Shown here in pieces: positions 23,033-34,497 of a stretch of 64,000 bases of DNA. The notes under the pieces were generated by a model. That model saw nothing but the letters and a program-made list of their open reading frames with translations. It ran no database searches and had not been told where the DNA came from. Within the stretch, counting starts at the first letter, position 1. Every line of letters starts with the position of its first letter. The stretch is from assembly GCA_948567375.1 (NCBI GenBank), contig OX419761.1, positions 20,834,501 through 20,898,500 on the forward strand, in the 5' to 3' direction. The stretch comes from Lunularia cruciata. Taxonomy: Eukaryota; Streptophyta; Marchantiopsida; Lunulariales; Lunulariaceae. Made by a program: the position numbers and the translations under genes.

Positions 23033-23380
23033 ACTTTGTAAAATATTTTAAACCGTGTGTGTCCATTGCAATACACATTGCTCTACTTTGTAAAATATTT
23101 TAGACCTTGTGTGTCCATTGCAATACACATTGCTTTACCGAGGACAATGGTGGGTGCAATCCATTAGATGATTATGATATTTTTTCATATGCTCCAGTTG
23201 TGTGTAGACCATGGTGCTTGCATAGCTCATAGATCTTTGGTGCGGTTGAGCAGATTTCTCGTATAGACTCTATTTTGGCTCTTAGCCATATTTTACCTTT
23301 CGTGTCTCTCCTTTGTACTGCTTGATGGGGTCTTCCCATCCTTCGTTTTTTCTACGCGGTCGCACAGTTTCTTCTGTTTG
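23033..23380 (+). repeat. LINE C1 3' UTR with 52-bp tandem duplication
   Basis: A 52-bp unit is duplicated (23033-23084 and 23085-23136), each with ACTTTGTAAAATATTTTA and CCATTGCAATACACATTGCT. C3 has a single copy of the unit. The terminal part (TTGTACTGCTTGATGGGGTC, then CCCATCCTTC and a T run) is shared with C2, C3 and C4 and marks the family 3' end. Confidence 0.75.
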
Positions 23381-25264
23381 CTCGATATACGAAGTTCTTA
23401 TTGCTGGATCGTGAGTTACGCGTAGTACTGCCTGCCGACATAAGGGTGAAATGGTATCGACTCGTGTCGTAATACGTTTCGAGGTGAAACGGTGGGGGAT
23501 ATGATCACATGTGGGGTGGAGCAGGAGAGCCCAGGAATCCGATCTAGACAGTGTCGAGGAGAAACAATGGAGGAGACGATCACAGGAAGGGGTGGAGGAA
23601 TCAGATGTAGACGAATTTCTGTTCTGTGTTCGCCACCGTCGAAGTGGAGTTCGTACTCGTTTGGAAAGAGGTGTTCACCAGTGATGACAGGGATTAACAG
23701 CGTGAATAATAATGATGATAAGTTGAGGAGAGTCGCAGCTCGGAAAGCTTGGAATTAAAGTTCAGCCGATGGAAAGAGTGGAGCATGCAATCTGTGACAG
23801 TTGACGAGCATTTCGCAGAGCCCTCGAAGTCCTAATTTACAAATTGCAACTTTGCACGATCGGAGGTCTCATCTGGACAAACATTTTCAGAATTTTGGGA
23901 GTTATTGATAAGGTAGCTAGCCTCGATTCAGCTTATTTCTTGGCTTTAATTTGTCAACTTTGATTGCCCCGAACAAAGCGATCGGCGAAATAAAATTTGT
24001 CTCTGTTCAGTGACTTGTCTCCTGGGTGAACGATTAAAAGTTTCCGGACTTCCCGATAGTGTTGACTTGAGGTATAGACATGTTCAAATGATGGTTGTGT
24101 TACAGATGATCAGTTGTTGAAAGATCTCTGTTGCACGCTTCCTGAAGTTTTCTCATTGGTAAATTTTTATCTGGATGAAAGATCTGATTGTGACCGCTAT
24201 GTACATATCCATGAGTCATTCGAAATGCCTGAAGCAGTTCCCTCAGCCTGCAGAGGGGGATATCACATCCCTTGCTTAAGTTTCGGTGCACCTGACTTGT
24301 CTTACGGCAAAGGGAGAATTCTACACTTGACAACAGCATAACTAATCTCAATTGTTAAAGGGCTTTTTAATATAAACTACCACACTAGACTTCGGCTATT
24401 TTAGTGGCGTCTGTACACCTATGCCAACAGCAATGTGGCGTGTCGGCTGTCAAAGTGATTGAGATCTCCACATTTCTAGGACGGAAAGGGCTGAATACCG
24501 TAATTGAGTACAATCAACGCCTGTTCGACTTGCAATCAGAGTCCTGTAAGGTACCGAACTTATACCAACTGACTTTTCCCACAACCTTTAAAGACCCTAC
24601 TTCGTGAACCTTCAAGGTGTTCATAGAACAGTAATCAAGCAACATTGAGCAGCTTGCAGCTTGCAACTTGCACTGTAGCTAACATCTTTTTGGCCAAATA
24701 AAAATTAACGAAGAGAAAGCAACATACGACTTCATATAGCCGTATGTTTGCTTCATATAGAGACATCTACGATTGACATAAAGCACTCACTAATGTTGAA
24801 TTACCATACATATGCCGTACGGCTAACTACTGCCTTCATTTATGCTATAATCCAGAACTGCTTTGCTCTGGATGTTTCAGAGTTAACATCCGATCTGTTC
24901 AAGAACGAAAAACACGATGCAGTCTAAGAATATTTGGGAGTGAGAAAATTTTAGAAAGGTTTAGAAAGGAGAAAGGTTTTATTGCATCAGTTGTAATAGT
25001 TAACATTCTAGATATCCGTTTAAATTAGCTTAATAAGCTTCCATGAGAATGACCCGGTCCGGATTGCAACTAATATACACAGTGGACAGATATTTCTCTA
25101 TCATGCGTTCAGGTGTCGGTTCTTGAACTGTTCCAAACTTGGCTATGGGCTCTTGATCCTAGAGATTCAGAGGACCATCTTGTTTAATAAATGATCGTTA
25201 TCAAGTTACTATTCATCTTCAATTTTGCTATGTGAACCTGTTATTGACGTATATATATTAAGAT
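23381..25264. other. CpG-retaining island between LINEs C1 and C2
   Basis: Richer in CG dinucleotides than the flanking elements, with no repeat partner in this window. An open plus-strand frame at 23492-23758 ends with LRRVAARKAWN. Another at 24107-24341 is listed separately. From 24620 the sequence turns AT-rich, with the imperfect repeat CTTCATATAG (24730-24760). Confidence 0.4.
24107..24341 (+). CDS. Unrecognised open frame, possible exon
   Basis: The frame runs from just after TGTGTTACAG, which resembles a 3' splice site, through LPEVFSLVNFYLDERSDCDR and HESFEMPEAVPSACRGGYHI to a stop at 24341. The composition is protein-like (mixed hydrophobic, Cys, aromatic) and CpG-rich. I do not recognise a family, and no matching upstream exon or donor was identified. 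It may be a captured or decayed exon, or chance. Confidence 0.25.
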
Positions 25265-26760
25265 TTCAAAAATCTTGAAGGATGTGAAGAGCCAGCACGA
25301 CCGAACAAGGGTGAAACCAAAGTGGTAAAATGGGCTAAGCCTCAATAGTATCAATATGAGAAATCTACCCTTCCACACCTAAGATATCTGGGCTAGACAA
25401 GTTGTAGGATCTACAAATTACAGAGCATCACCTAGTGTGATTGCTTTCTTATGAATTACACCAACCTTCTCTTTGTAGAGCAATGGACATTTGTTATCTA
25501 AATATGCTATAAAGTATGAGAGTGAGAGTGGTACCACTAACGGCTAATATGGTAAGCTCTCGTGCACTCATTCACAAATGTGTTTAACATCATGTCCATC
25601 ACTCCCTATAACTCCAAGGCTAGAGGAACAAAGAGGTGACCTGTTGCATAACCCTATACCTAGAGACCTTGCATGTTGCTGCTCCTCTCACTGCCCATCC
25701 AGGGACGAGTAATCACTCCCTCTAAAACTGCATCACACTTAGGATCCATAACCACAACATCCACTACTATCACATGATCATCCTAGACCAAGTATAATTT
25801 TGCTCTGACACATGTTGTCTATAAAGTATACAAATGCTCCCTCCAAGCAAGGTTGTCGTGTGCACATCACTACACACCATACATTGTTGTCAACATCAGA
25901 AACTATAGAATCATAATTCATACAAAAGTTATATATGAACTCTAAAGTATTACAATAATCAATTCAATTCACACTTGAATCACACTCAACTTGGATCAGA
26001 ATTCAATCCTCAACTCAATAATCTACCAACAATGTGCACTAATTATAATAAAGCTACATATAATCTAGCTAAGAGACTCCAAGTGATGCTCACTAGCCTT
26101 TGTCCACCATATCCAAGAATCAAAGGCTTAACATCAAAGAAATGAGTTCTCTGGAACTATAATTCAAAGGTATACCCCTTTACTTGACCTAGATCTCTAG
26201 CCCTAATGGCACCACTGATGGCTCATCGGATGGTACAAATGGTGCAATTGATAGAAGGTCCTATGGTATAATCAATAGCACTAACACAAAATCTTGCCAC
26301 CACTAAGTAGTCTTGAAGCAACTACTAATATAAACTGACCGCCAAGATGGTCACTCTAGCATTTGAAAAAACTAGCTTTGGTGTTGCCAATGTCATGACA
26401 AGTATCCACTCTCTCTTACCATAGCAAACACTATATCCCTAATGGTATCATGGGTAGCTAGCATTTATCCTTCAAAAGGAACCTATGTCATATGCACCAC
26501 CATTGCATCTAATGTAGACCACACTCACAAGTGACTAATGAAGATGTAGATGAGTGGACCAAACCTAGGTGGAATCTCATCATTGTAGAGAAGGTAACTA
26601 GTGCAAGTCAAAATGCCCTAATGCACGGTAAAGCTAGGATCCAAGAGCCTGCATCCTTGCTAGAGCAAGAGCAAAGACATGCCATAATAGCTCAAGGAAT
26701 GGATGAGTCAACTAAGAGAGCACGTAACATACACTATCGCTCCATCAAGGAAGATTGAAA
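25265..26760 (-). pseudogene. LINE C2 3' UTR, endonuclease and zinc knuckle
   Basis: Minus strand. Endonuclease part near 25690-25800 reads LYLV.DDHVIVVDVVVMDP, homologous to C1's DDQVIVADVMVTD, with KVSKY-like and PLALELYG-like sequence further on near 25600-25660. The knuckle region is near 26500-26540. Reading is interrupted by the family D insertion (25852-26398). The plus-strand frames here (26531-26758, 26703-26975) are antisense shadows of this LINE. Confidence 0.65.
25852..26398. mobile_element. Family D insertion in LINE C2 (~547 bp)
   Basis: C1 and C3 run straight through this point (CTCCAAGCCAAAGTATCC in C3), but C2 has an extra 547 bp between CAAG at 25848-25851 and CAAG at 26399-26402, a likely target duplication. 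The ends read GTTGTCGTG and CATGA. The right 400 bp match 3095-3515. No coding capacity is seen. A solo LTR is my first guess and a short inverted-repeat element the second. The exact ends are uncertain by a few bases. Confidence 0.65.
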
Positions 26761-26999
26761 ACCTTTGGTCCAATCTAATGATAGTGAAGCAAAGGATGGA
26801 AGTTCCTCTCATGCCCCTAGGGATAGACCATCTCTCATCTACTGTGATAAAATCTAGAGAGAAAATGATCCCTCTTCAACCTTGGTCACATATATCTCCA
26901 AAATTGGCCTATCAACAACCACAAAACAACAGGAAAGTAGGGGTGCCAAGAGAGTCCAACTACTACAAAATGTGATAGATGTCATCTCCTCCATAAAAA

Positions 27000-28877
27000 A
27001 TAGATTTTCCATATTAGATTGGTAGATATGTTTTTCTATGTGCCAAATCCCTTGTCACATACTCAAATGTCCATGGTCCAATGATATCACCAAAGACTCC
27101 CATAATCCTCCTATCAAAAGCTTTGAAACGTGATAGGAAGGTCAAAGAAGGGAGAACCAAGCAAAAAAGGTAAGTTGGTTGACAGGCAATACTAGAGAAG
27201 AGTATACCAAATGCCACATAAAAATCTCCTAGTGGAGTAAGGTCATCCACATGAAGACTATCCTCTCCAAGAGTTATGTCCAAGAAGCATATGACAAAAT
27301 CCTTGGATGATATATATTCAATCCAAGAATACATAGTCCATTTTTAGACGTAATACACTCCTCTAGGAGCTCAAGGTATACAAGGATACCTAAAGGGGAC
27401 CAAGCTCTACACTTTGTCACCTTGATTCTCAAGTTTACACAATGTAATTTGGTAGTCAAGTGGTCAAATGCTTGCTTAATCTGATTTACGGGACCTATGA
27501 TATGTCTATCATCTGCCAAGGAGAGAAATACACAACCTAGCATGGCCAAATTAGTAGATAAAAGAGCTCTAAAGTGAGCCATTGTAAATAAAGGCCCCTT
27601 GAAGGATCTCCCTATCATGTATTGACAACTTACAACTAACTTGATCTTGTGAACAACCGTGCCAGTAATAAAGGGAAGCAAGAGAGCCATAAAAAGTCTA
27701 CACAAAAAGAATAAGACTCATCAAGGATCCATTGGCATCCCTAAGCTCTCTAAAGATGGATGTCTATGAGAGGCTATTAAAGCTTTCTCAACATCCAATT
27801 GTAGGATGACACACTTTGGATGGATACCTAAGAGTGCACTAATGCTTAAAGACATAGCCTCACAACCTTCAAGTATCGCTACTCCAAACTGATATGGACT
27901 AAGGTGTTGTCAAAAGTGAGAATGATGTTGAATGACAATGGTGTGGCTAACCAAGCACAAAAAGACCTCTCCAATAGCAATCAGTCTAATACCCTTTGTA
28001 TCCTTCTCCATCACGAGAAGTCAACTAGCACCTAAAAAATGACATGGAAATACCTCTCCTTGCTATTGTTGCAACTACTTGAAATAGCTCAATAAAACCA
28101 CTAGAAGGATCATCTACTTGAAAGCATCTCTAAGATACTTATATATCATCCTTGACAAGCTTCCTAAGGAGAGGCAAGTAGCAGTGCACAATGTGCTCAA
28201 GTTTAGAAAGTAAGACCTCTAATGGTACTGCACCTCTTTCCATAGGATGTAGTAAGCATAAGGAAGAGATGGTCTAATTAGTGGGACTAGCCATAGACAA
28301 AGGGTGTAGTGCTCAAACTGCTCTAGTAAACTCTCTCACTTGACCCAATGGCATACACCGTCGTAGTGAGGTGGATTTTGTGGTATCTTTTGTCTCCTAT
28401 TTGAACATGTCTCATGGAATGTGCAAGTTTGATAAACTCTTCATGTAGTGCAACATAATCTCCCATTCAGAATTGACAAAATCTAACAACCCCATCTATA
28501 TGCCTTACATGTCCTCATCTAGCATAACAAAGACACCATCAAGGGATTAAGAGGAATAAGAACAAGGCTCACTTGTCCAAGGAATTTGTGCCAAACAACC
28601 AAGTGGTATGCAAAAAGCTTGTCTAGATTTGTCATGGAGTGTGTGAGGTAGACTCTGGAATAGACATGGACATAGAAAACTAGTCTCAAATAACCCCAAA
28701 ATAAAACTTGCTTGAGAAGCTAACCACTCCCACTACTCGATTGGTATCCCCAAAATTATCAATAAAGGAATAGAAGAAGCATGCATAATCCAACTATCAT
28801 TGTTGTTGATGTGGTCATTTTCTTCACTTGAGCATCCCAAGTGATCCAATCATAGTCCTTGTGCAACCTTCACACAT
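27000..28877 (-). pseudogene. LINE C2 reverse transcriptase and upstream region
   Basis: Minus strand. The thumb-like region at 27014-27334 has DFYVAFGILFSSIACQPTYL. The RT core at 27274-27705 has FTMAHFRALLSTNLAM, FLSLADDRHIIGPVNQIKQA (both catalytic Asp kept) and KCRAWSPLGI. Upstream, to 28877, it matches C1 20640-21060 and then 7960-8319. The A2 target duplication CACAT (28873-28877) ends this piece. Confidence 0.8.
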
Positions 28878-29617
28878 TGTAATACCAAGAGCTAGCCATA
28901 TGATCTAGATGTGAAATTTGGTTTGGTAACATCTAGAATGATGTTAGTCATGATGGTCAAAATAGATAAGATAGAAGTATCACCAAAAGAGTACTTCTAC
29001 TAATAGGGCAAAAACCAAAATAGACTTGAGAACCTTAGAACCAATAGCTAGACATATGATTTAAAGGTGAGAATTGGTTTGGTAACATCTGGAAGGATGT
29101 AACACATGATGGAATAAATAGATCAGAAAGATGTTTCACCAAAAGGGGACTTCTACTAGTAGAGTAGGAACCAAAATATGCTTGAAATCTTTGAAGGCAA
29201 TTTTGGAGGCCTAAACGGATGAATTAGGCCTAAAAAATGTGCAAATTCCGCCCCCCCCCATTAGAGGAAAGTCTGGCCTTCCCTCCCACTGCTTTGTCTC
29301 GTCAAGAGCTTTCCAACGGTACCTTACTCATGTGATTCTGAGATTCCTACATGAAGATTCCCTAAAAGATTCCCTTTGATCAAAACTTGTTTGACCAACC
29401 AGATAGGACCTAGACCAGACATGTCAACCATCCAAGTAAGTAATCCAAGGGTGGAGCTTGCTGACATGTCACCTATGTGTGTCCCTAATCCTATGGTAGA
29501 GCTTCCTTGGAAGAGATCCTCTTTGTCTATATAATAAAGAGAAGGTGCTCCTTTGGGGCATCAAATGTTTGAGTGTGCAATCTGTGTTTTCTCTCTTCTT
29601 GTCCTCGGAGTATTACA
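28878..29617 (+). repeat. A2 5' LTR
   Basis: TGTAATACCAAGAGCTAGCC to CGGAGTATTACA. TATA box at 29528-29535. It holds a short C run near 29250, shorter than in A1. Confidence 0.95.
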
Positions 29618-29618
29618 A

Positions 29619-29630
29619 TGGTATCAAAGC
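29619..29630 (+). other. A2 primer binding site (initiator Met tRNA)
   Basis: TGGTATCAAAGC directly after the LTR, one base from TGGTATCAGAGC. Confidence 0.85.
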
Positions 29631-29749
29631 AAGTGTTTTAGTCCAAGAGAGTGGATCACCCCTCTTGGAATAGCACGAACTACTGAAACTGAGTAATTTG
29701 AGGTGGAGAACATAGAGTAATTGCTAGACTTAGGAAAGACTTTAGAGAG

Positions 29750-30187
29750 CGGATGGGATAGATGCGTCGGGAGGACAATTTCACGCACCTAGCTTTCCAT
29801 TCTCAAACCCATTCCACATCAAGGTTATGTACATCTAGCATGAGCAGATGAGGGTATTGCTAGTTTATCATTTTGGTGCAGAACTCATGGACAGAGTGAT
29901 GAACTCACCAAACCCGGTGATTCTACCTGTGGTGATATATGACAAAGAGTGTGATTTGACAATCTACATTTTATTATGATAATATGGATATGAATGTCCC
30001 AAATCTTCTCCCTTTCAACACTCAAGTAGAAATCCGTTATGTAGTGAGACCGAAAGTGATGTTTAGAGATTTTGTGGTTAGGAAATTTGGTGAGGAGTAT
30101 TATCAACAAGTGATAGCTTCTGAGGTCCCAATGGTAGTTCCAATAGTTTGTGCGCCTTCCAGAGTAATTATATTGACTCTATATTGA
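29750..30187 (+). pseudogene. A2 leader frame upstream of gag
   Basis: Counterpart of A1 9969-10410. Positions 29984-30187 are open for 67 codons with LLPFNTQVEIRYVVRPKVMF and RKFGEEYYQQVIASEV. The upstream half, with FHIKVM and HFGAELMDRVMNS, is in another frame. Both copies keep the same amino-acid pattern despite decay. The function is unknown, and A3 has lost almost all of it. Confidence 0.5.
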
Positions 30188-30219
30188 AGTAGACATTAGC
30201 AATTGAGGTTGTAGGAACC

Positions 30220-31250
30220 ATGGATCTGCAATTGCAAGAGTTGGTGCAAGGAATGCAAGGGATGTTGAATGAATTTCAAGAGATTAAGATGACCATAGAG
30301 ACATTACAAAGTCAAGTGCAGATCCTCAGGAACGATCAAGCCATGCAAGAAGAAGAGCTGTCTCAAAAACCAGTACCTACGACTGAAGTACTTGGAGAGG
30401 CACCCGTGTCTACAAACCCTATCAATGATGAAGCCACATTGCTACTCCGGATGAAGAAGACCTGCAACATCGAGCCTTACAAGGTGCAGCGTATGATAAG
30501 AGTAGTGGAAAATTGGATCTCAAGAATGAATCGATATTTCCGATTGTTCTGAACAGAGATCACAGAGCATGCTGCAAGCGTGTTTGCATGTGGGTACTTG
30601 ACCAATAAAGCCCTCACATGGTATGATGCTTGGGAATGATCCATGTTGGCAGAGAGAAGGGAGGTCACATGGACAGCAATGCAAGAAGGACTGGTGAAGA
30701 ATTTCTAATTGGTGGATTTTGTGCAGATGGCTCAGACCAGACTATGGGGATTGAGACAGAGGAATAGCATTCAAGAGTATGTGGAGGCTTTTTTGGATCT
30801 ACAAGTTGCAATTACCAACATGAGTCCAGCAGAGGCTCTCGACAATTTCAAACAAGGGTTGAAAGAGCAGATTTGCCAAGAAGTCATGGTGCAAAATCCT
30901 TACATGGTATTTGAAGCCATTGCTTGTGCGCAAAGAATAGCAGGAGCATAGGTGGGGGTGAAGGAGTAGTTCCACCTCAACATTATTGGGCAGAAATGCC
31001 ACACATGGGTGGACCAGTACCGATGGAATTGGGAAACCTTTGATTCCGAGATCAAGGAGCACGACTACTTCAAGGGGAGCATGGACGGGTAGAAGAACAA
31101 AGAGATGGAGTCCCACGAGGAGAAGAGACTCGAGGAGAACAACACAATTGTTACAATTGTGGCCGTATTGGGCATATATCTACCAACTATCGCACTCATT
31201 TCCCTAGAGGCCCTCGGCCTTCATACAGGTGATCTTTGAACAACATGGAT
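30220..31250 (+). pseudogene. A2 gag
   Basis: Starts MDLQLQELVQGMQGMLNEF at 30220, a coiled-coil-like N-terminus followed by the gag domain (ENWISRMNRYFRLF to 30550). A TGA at 30550 interrupts it. The domain continues to 30951 with SIQEYVEAFLDLQVAI. The zinc knuckle at 31149-31190 reads CYNCGRIGHISTNY, the last Cys changed to Tyr, so it could not bind zinc. Confidence 0.85.
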
Positions 31251-31405
31251 TGGCACATTGAAGAGGAGAAGGTGGAAATCACTTTGGGAAATAGAAGTAA
31301 ATGTGCCAGTAAATGTACCTCACGGCCTTACTGGCTCAATAAGGAAGCAAAGAAGCGAGGGAAGGAAGAAGAATAATGCATAAAGATCCCAAAAGGCAAC
31401 CTCAC

Positions 31406-31786
31406 AATTGATTGTCGTGAATGGAATCCTAGAAGGTAATCAAGTGAGAGTATTAATAAATCCGGGAGCAACAAAGAATTCTTGTCTCGCTCTGTTGCAA
31501 TAAGATTGGGAATGGATCTAGAGAGAGATGGGAGTGAAAAAGTAGAGTTACCTAATGGGCAAACAGAGAGGATTGAATCATTACCTAGACGGATAACCCT
31601 CTCTATAGGAGAATATCAAGAAGCAATTGAGTGGTAATAATACAATTAGCTCATTATGATGCAATTTTAGGCATGCCATGGATGGAGCAGTACAACCCTA
31701 TGGTGGATTGGAGGAAGAAAGTAGTGAGAACCCACCAATGGTCAATCATTGAGGTTAAAGAAAAATCACACAAGCAGAAACTACCT
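31406..31786 (+). pseudogene. A2 aspartic protease
   Basis: Homologous to A1's protease. The active-site triad reads N-P-G (the catalytic Asp also lost), followed by a frameshift. The C-terminal part, [15 protein letters not shown], is in the frame that continues into RT from 31631. Confidence 0.8.
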
Positions 31787-32344
31787 CAATATGTCATAGG
31801 GATGGCAATTATTTGTAAGACTGAAAGATGTTTTATGGGTCTAATTAGAGAAGTCCAGAGTGCCCAACTCAATGGACAAATTCCTGAGAAATTGAAGGAT
31901 GCGGTGGATGAGTTTCAAGATGTCTTTCCCGATAATCTACTCTTAGGATTACCACCAAAAAGGCAAGTAGATCATAACATTGAGACACTCCCGAGGAAGA
32001 CACCTCCTTGTAAGGCCCCATATCGCCTATCACCTCATGAGTTAGAGGAGTGTAAGACTCAAATTGAGGAGACGTTGCAAAAAGGGTTCATCCAACCTAG
32101 CGTATCACCATATGGTGCCCATGTCTTGTTTGTGAAGAAGAAGGATGGTACAATACGCATGTGCATTGACTATCGGGGTCTCAATCAGCAAATAGTGAAG
32201 AACAAATACCCCTTACCTCGCATGGATGACCTGTTTGATCAACTCCATGGAGCAAGATACTTCACCAAATTGGACTTGCAGAGCGGTTACAATCAAATCC
32301 AAATTGTAGAGGAGGATGTGTACAAAACTGCATTTCAAACCTAG
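31787..32344 (+). pseudogene. A2 reverse transcriptase, N-terminal half
   Basis: Open together with the protease end from 31631 to 32344, the longest clean RT N-terminus among the A copies. Motifs: [13 protein letters not shown]-like start, [40 protein letters not shown] and [18 protein letters not shown] stop at 32342-32344 is followed two codons later by the deletion junction. The catalytic xxDD segment, the thumb and RNase H are gone. Confidence 0.9.
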
Positions 32345-32376
32345 TATGGAGACTTGCATCCAAAGGTGTCACCTGC

Positions 32377-33300
32377 ACCCAAGGACTCATTTGGGATCCA
32401 TAATCTGGCAGATTATGGATCCCAAATGTCCCAAAAGTACGCACCACCATTCTAGCAAAATGTCATGATTTGGCCATTGCAGCTCATGTCGGAGTGGACA
32501 AGACCTTGGATGCAGTCAAACATCATTACTAATGGCCCAAGATGAGCAACAACATGATGGACTACGTGCGTAGCTGCCTACTTTGTCAATAGAACAAAGC
32601 TTCTAATCAAGCTCCTGTAGGGCTCCTTCAACCTCTCCTCACTCCTACCCAACATTGAGAACAAGTGAGTATGAATCTCGTCTATGAATTACCCAAGACC
32701 ACCTCAGGGTTTGATTCCATCATGGTCTTTGTGGACCGACTCAGTAAAATGATTCATGTACGCCCTACCACCAAGGAGGTGACCGTTCCACAACTAGCTC
32801 AATTATACTTAGATGCAGTCTTTACTCACCATGGCTTCTCTAGAGTACTCATCATCGATAGAGGCACCCAATTCACCAGTTTGTTTTGGCGAACACTCTT
32901 TTGTTTCTTCAAAACCAAGTTGGCCATGTCCATAGCTTACCACCCACAAACAAATGGCCAAATAGAGCGGGCTAATTGCACGATTGAAGACATGTTACAC
33001 GGCTTCACCTTAGAAGGGCAAGAGAGGTGGGACACCCTACTCCCGTTGGTGGAATTTGCTTACAACAATTTAATGAATGTATCCACCCAAGTCACTCCGT
33101 TCTTCCTCATGTGGTGAGCATCCCTTCACACCTTCTAGCTTGATGAAGATCCATCTAGTGGCTACCAAGGTCAATGCAGTCAACACATTTGTTTCTAGAA
33201 TCCAACAAGGTGTGGAGAGTGCTAAGCATAGATTACAACTTGCACAAAATTGACAAAAGCAGTATGTTGATGCACACCATAGGCACATGGAGTTCAATGT
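32377..33300 (+). pseudogene. A2 integrase
   Basis: Resumes after the deletion at the linker before integrase. The zinc-binding part has several stops near 32460-32600. The core at 32665-33117 is open: VSMNLVYELPKTT with Asp to Asn at the first catalytic residue, VLIIDRGTQFTSLFW, and YHPQTNGQIERANCTIE. It continues with a frameshift to about 33300. Confidence 0.88.
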
Positions 33301-33552
33301 TAGGGATCAAGTGTGGCTATCTACAATCAACCTGATATTAGTTGGACCTTGTAAGCTCACACCTTGTTTTATTAGGCTTTTCTTGATTCTTCTTCGTATT
33401 GGTGTTGTGGCCTATCACCTTGAGCTACCACCACACATGAAGATCCATCCAGTGTTTCATGTCTCCCTACTATGCAGATATGCTTCCCGATCAGGCCAGG
33501 GTCATTCTACATAAGACATTCGACCTTGTCCGACACTCATTGATGGCATAGA

Positions 33553-33744
33553 GGAATATGAAGTGGAGCGGATTTTCCAAAAATGCATACGTGGTACTCG
33601 CCGTCTGTAGGTGGACTATCTAGTACAATGGAAAGGTTACCTCCTCTATGAAGCAACCTAGGAGCCCGCTGCCAATTTGGCACATGCATCGGTGTTGGTG
33701 CAAGCATTTGAGCAACAATTGCACAATAAGGATGTTGCGTCTTG
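33553..33744 (+). pseudogene. A2 chromodomain
   Basis: EYEVERIFQKCIRGT, a stop, then VDYLVQWKGYLLYEAT, a second stop in the TWEP motif, and VLVQAFEQQLHNKDVAS to the natural end at 33744. Same position and length as in A3. Confidence 0.85.
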
Positions 33745-33758
33745 AAAGGAGGGAGGTC

Positions 33759-34492
33759 TGTAATACCAACAGCTAGCCATATGATCTAGATGTGAAATTC
33801 GGTTTGGTAACATCTAGAATGATGTTAGTCATGCTGGTCAAAATAGATAAGATAGAAGTATCACCAAAAGAGTACTTCTACTAATAGTGCGGAAACCAAA
33901 ATAGACTTGAGAACCTTAGAACCAATAGCTAGACATATGATTTAAAGATGAGAATTGGTTTGGTAACATCTGGAAGGATGTTACACATGATGGAATAAAC
34001 AGATCAGAAATAGGTATCACCAAAAGGGGACGTCTACTAGTAGAGTAGGAATCTAAATATGCTTGAAATCTATGAAGGCAATTTCGGAGGCCTAAACAAA
34101 TGAATTAGGCCTCAAAAATGTGCAAATTCCACCCCAACAGAGGAAAGTATAGCCTTCTCTCCCCCTTGCTTTGTCTTGTCAAGAGCTTTCCAATGGTACC
34201 TTACGTGATTCTGAGATTCCTATAGGAAGATTCCCTAAAAGATTCCCTTTGGTCAAAGCTTGTTTGACCAACCAGATAGGCCCTAGACCAGACATGTCAC
34301 CCATCCAAGGAAGTAATCCAAGGGTGGAGCTTGCTGACATATCAACTATCTGTGTCACTAATCCTATGGTAGAGCTTCCTTGGAGGAGATCCTCTTTGTC
34401 TATATAATAAAGAGAAGGTGCTCCTTTGGGGCATCAAATGTTTGAGTGTGCAATCTGTGTTTTCTCTCTTCTCTTATCCTTGGAGTATTACA
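33759..34492 (+). repeat. A2 3' LTR
   Basis: TGTAATACCAACAGC to TTGGAGTATTACA. TATA box at 34401-34408. Preceded by polypurine AAAGGAGGGAGGTC (33745-33758). Confidence 0.95.
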
Positions 34493-34497
34493 CACAT

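Larger units (their letters stand above)
7390..23380 (+). mobile_element. LINE family C, copy C1, split by B1
   Basis: A non-LTR retrotransposon interrupted by the 12.2-kb B1/A1 nest. The left part is 7390-8319 and the right part is 20575-23380. Joining them gives a continuous match to C2 across the break: ATTAGATTTCATCAATTCAG on the left and AAGATACCAC on the right have neighbours in the same order in C2. The total without B1 is about 3.7 kb. The order is 5' segment, RT, zinc knuckle, endonuclease-like domain, 3' UTR. All frames are broken. The 5' limit is set where similarity to 46556-46985 fades. The 3' limit is set where C1 and C3 stop matching, just after TCTACGCGGTCGC. Confidence 0.8.
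28878..34492 (+). mobile_element. Ty3/gypsy chromovirus family A, copy A2 (nested in LINE C2)
   Basis: A 5615-bp element with 740- and 734-bp LTRs, flanked by perfect CACAT duplications (28873-28877 and 34493-34497). The internal order is that of A1 and A3, but about 1 kb covering the RT C-terminus and RNase H is missing at 32346. That accounts for the size difference from its relatives. Confidence 0.95.

Noticed and set aside
23685-23696. 12-base match (GTGATGACAGGG) between the 23.7-kb and 49.0-kb islands
   Set aside because: No extension on either side; chance similarity.
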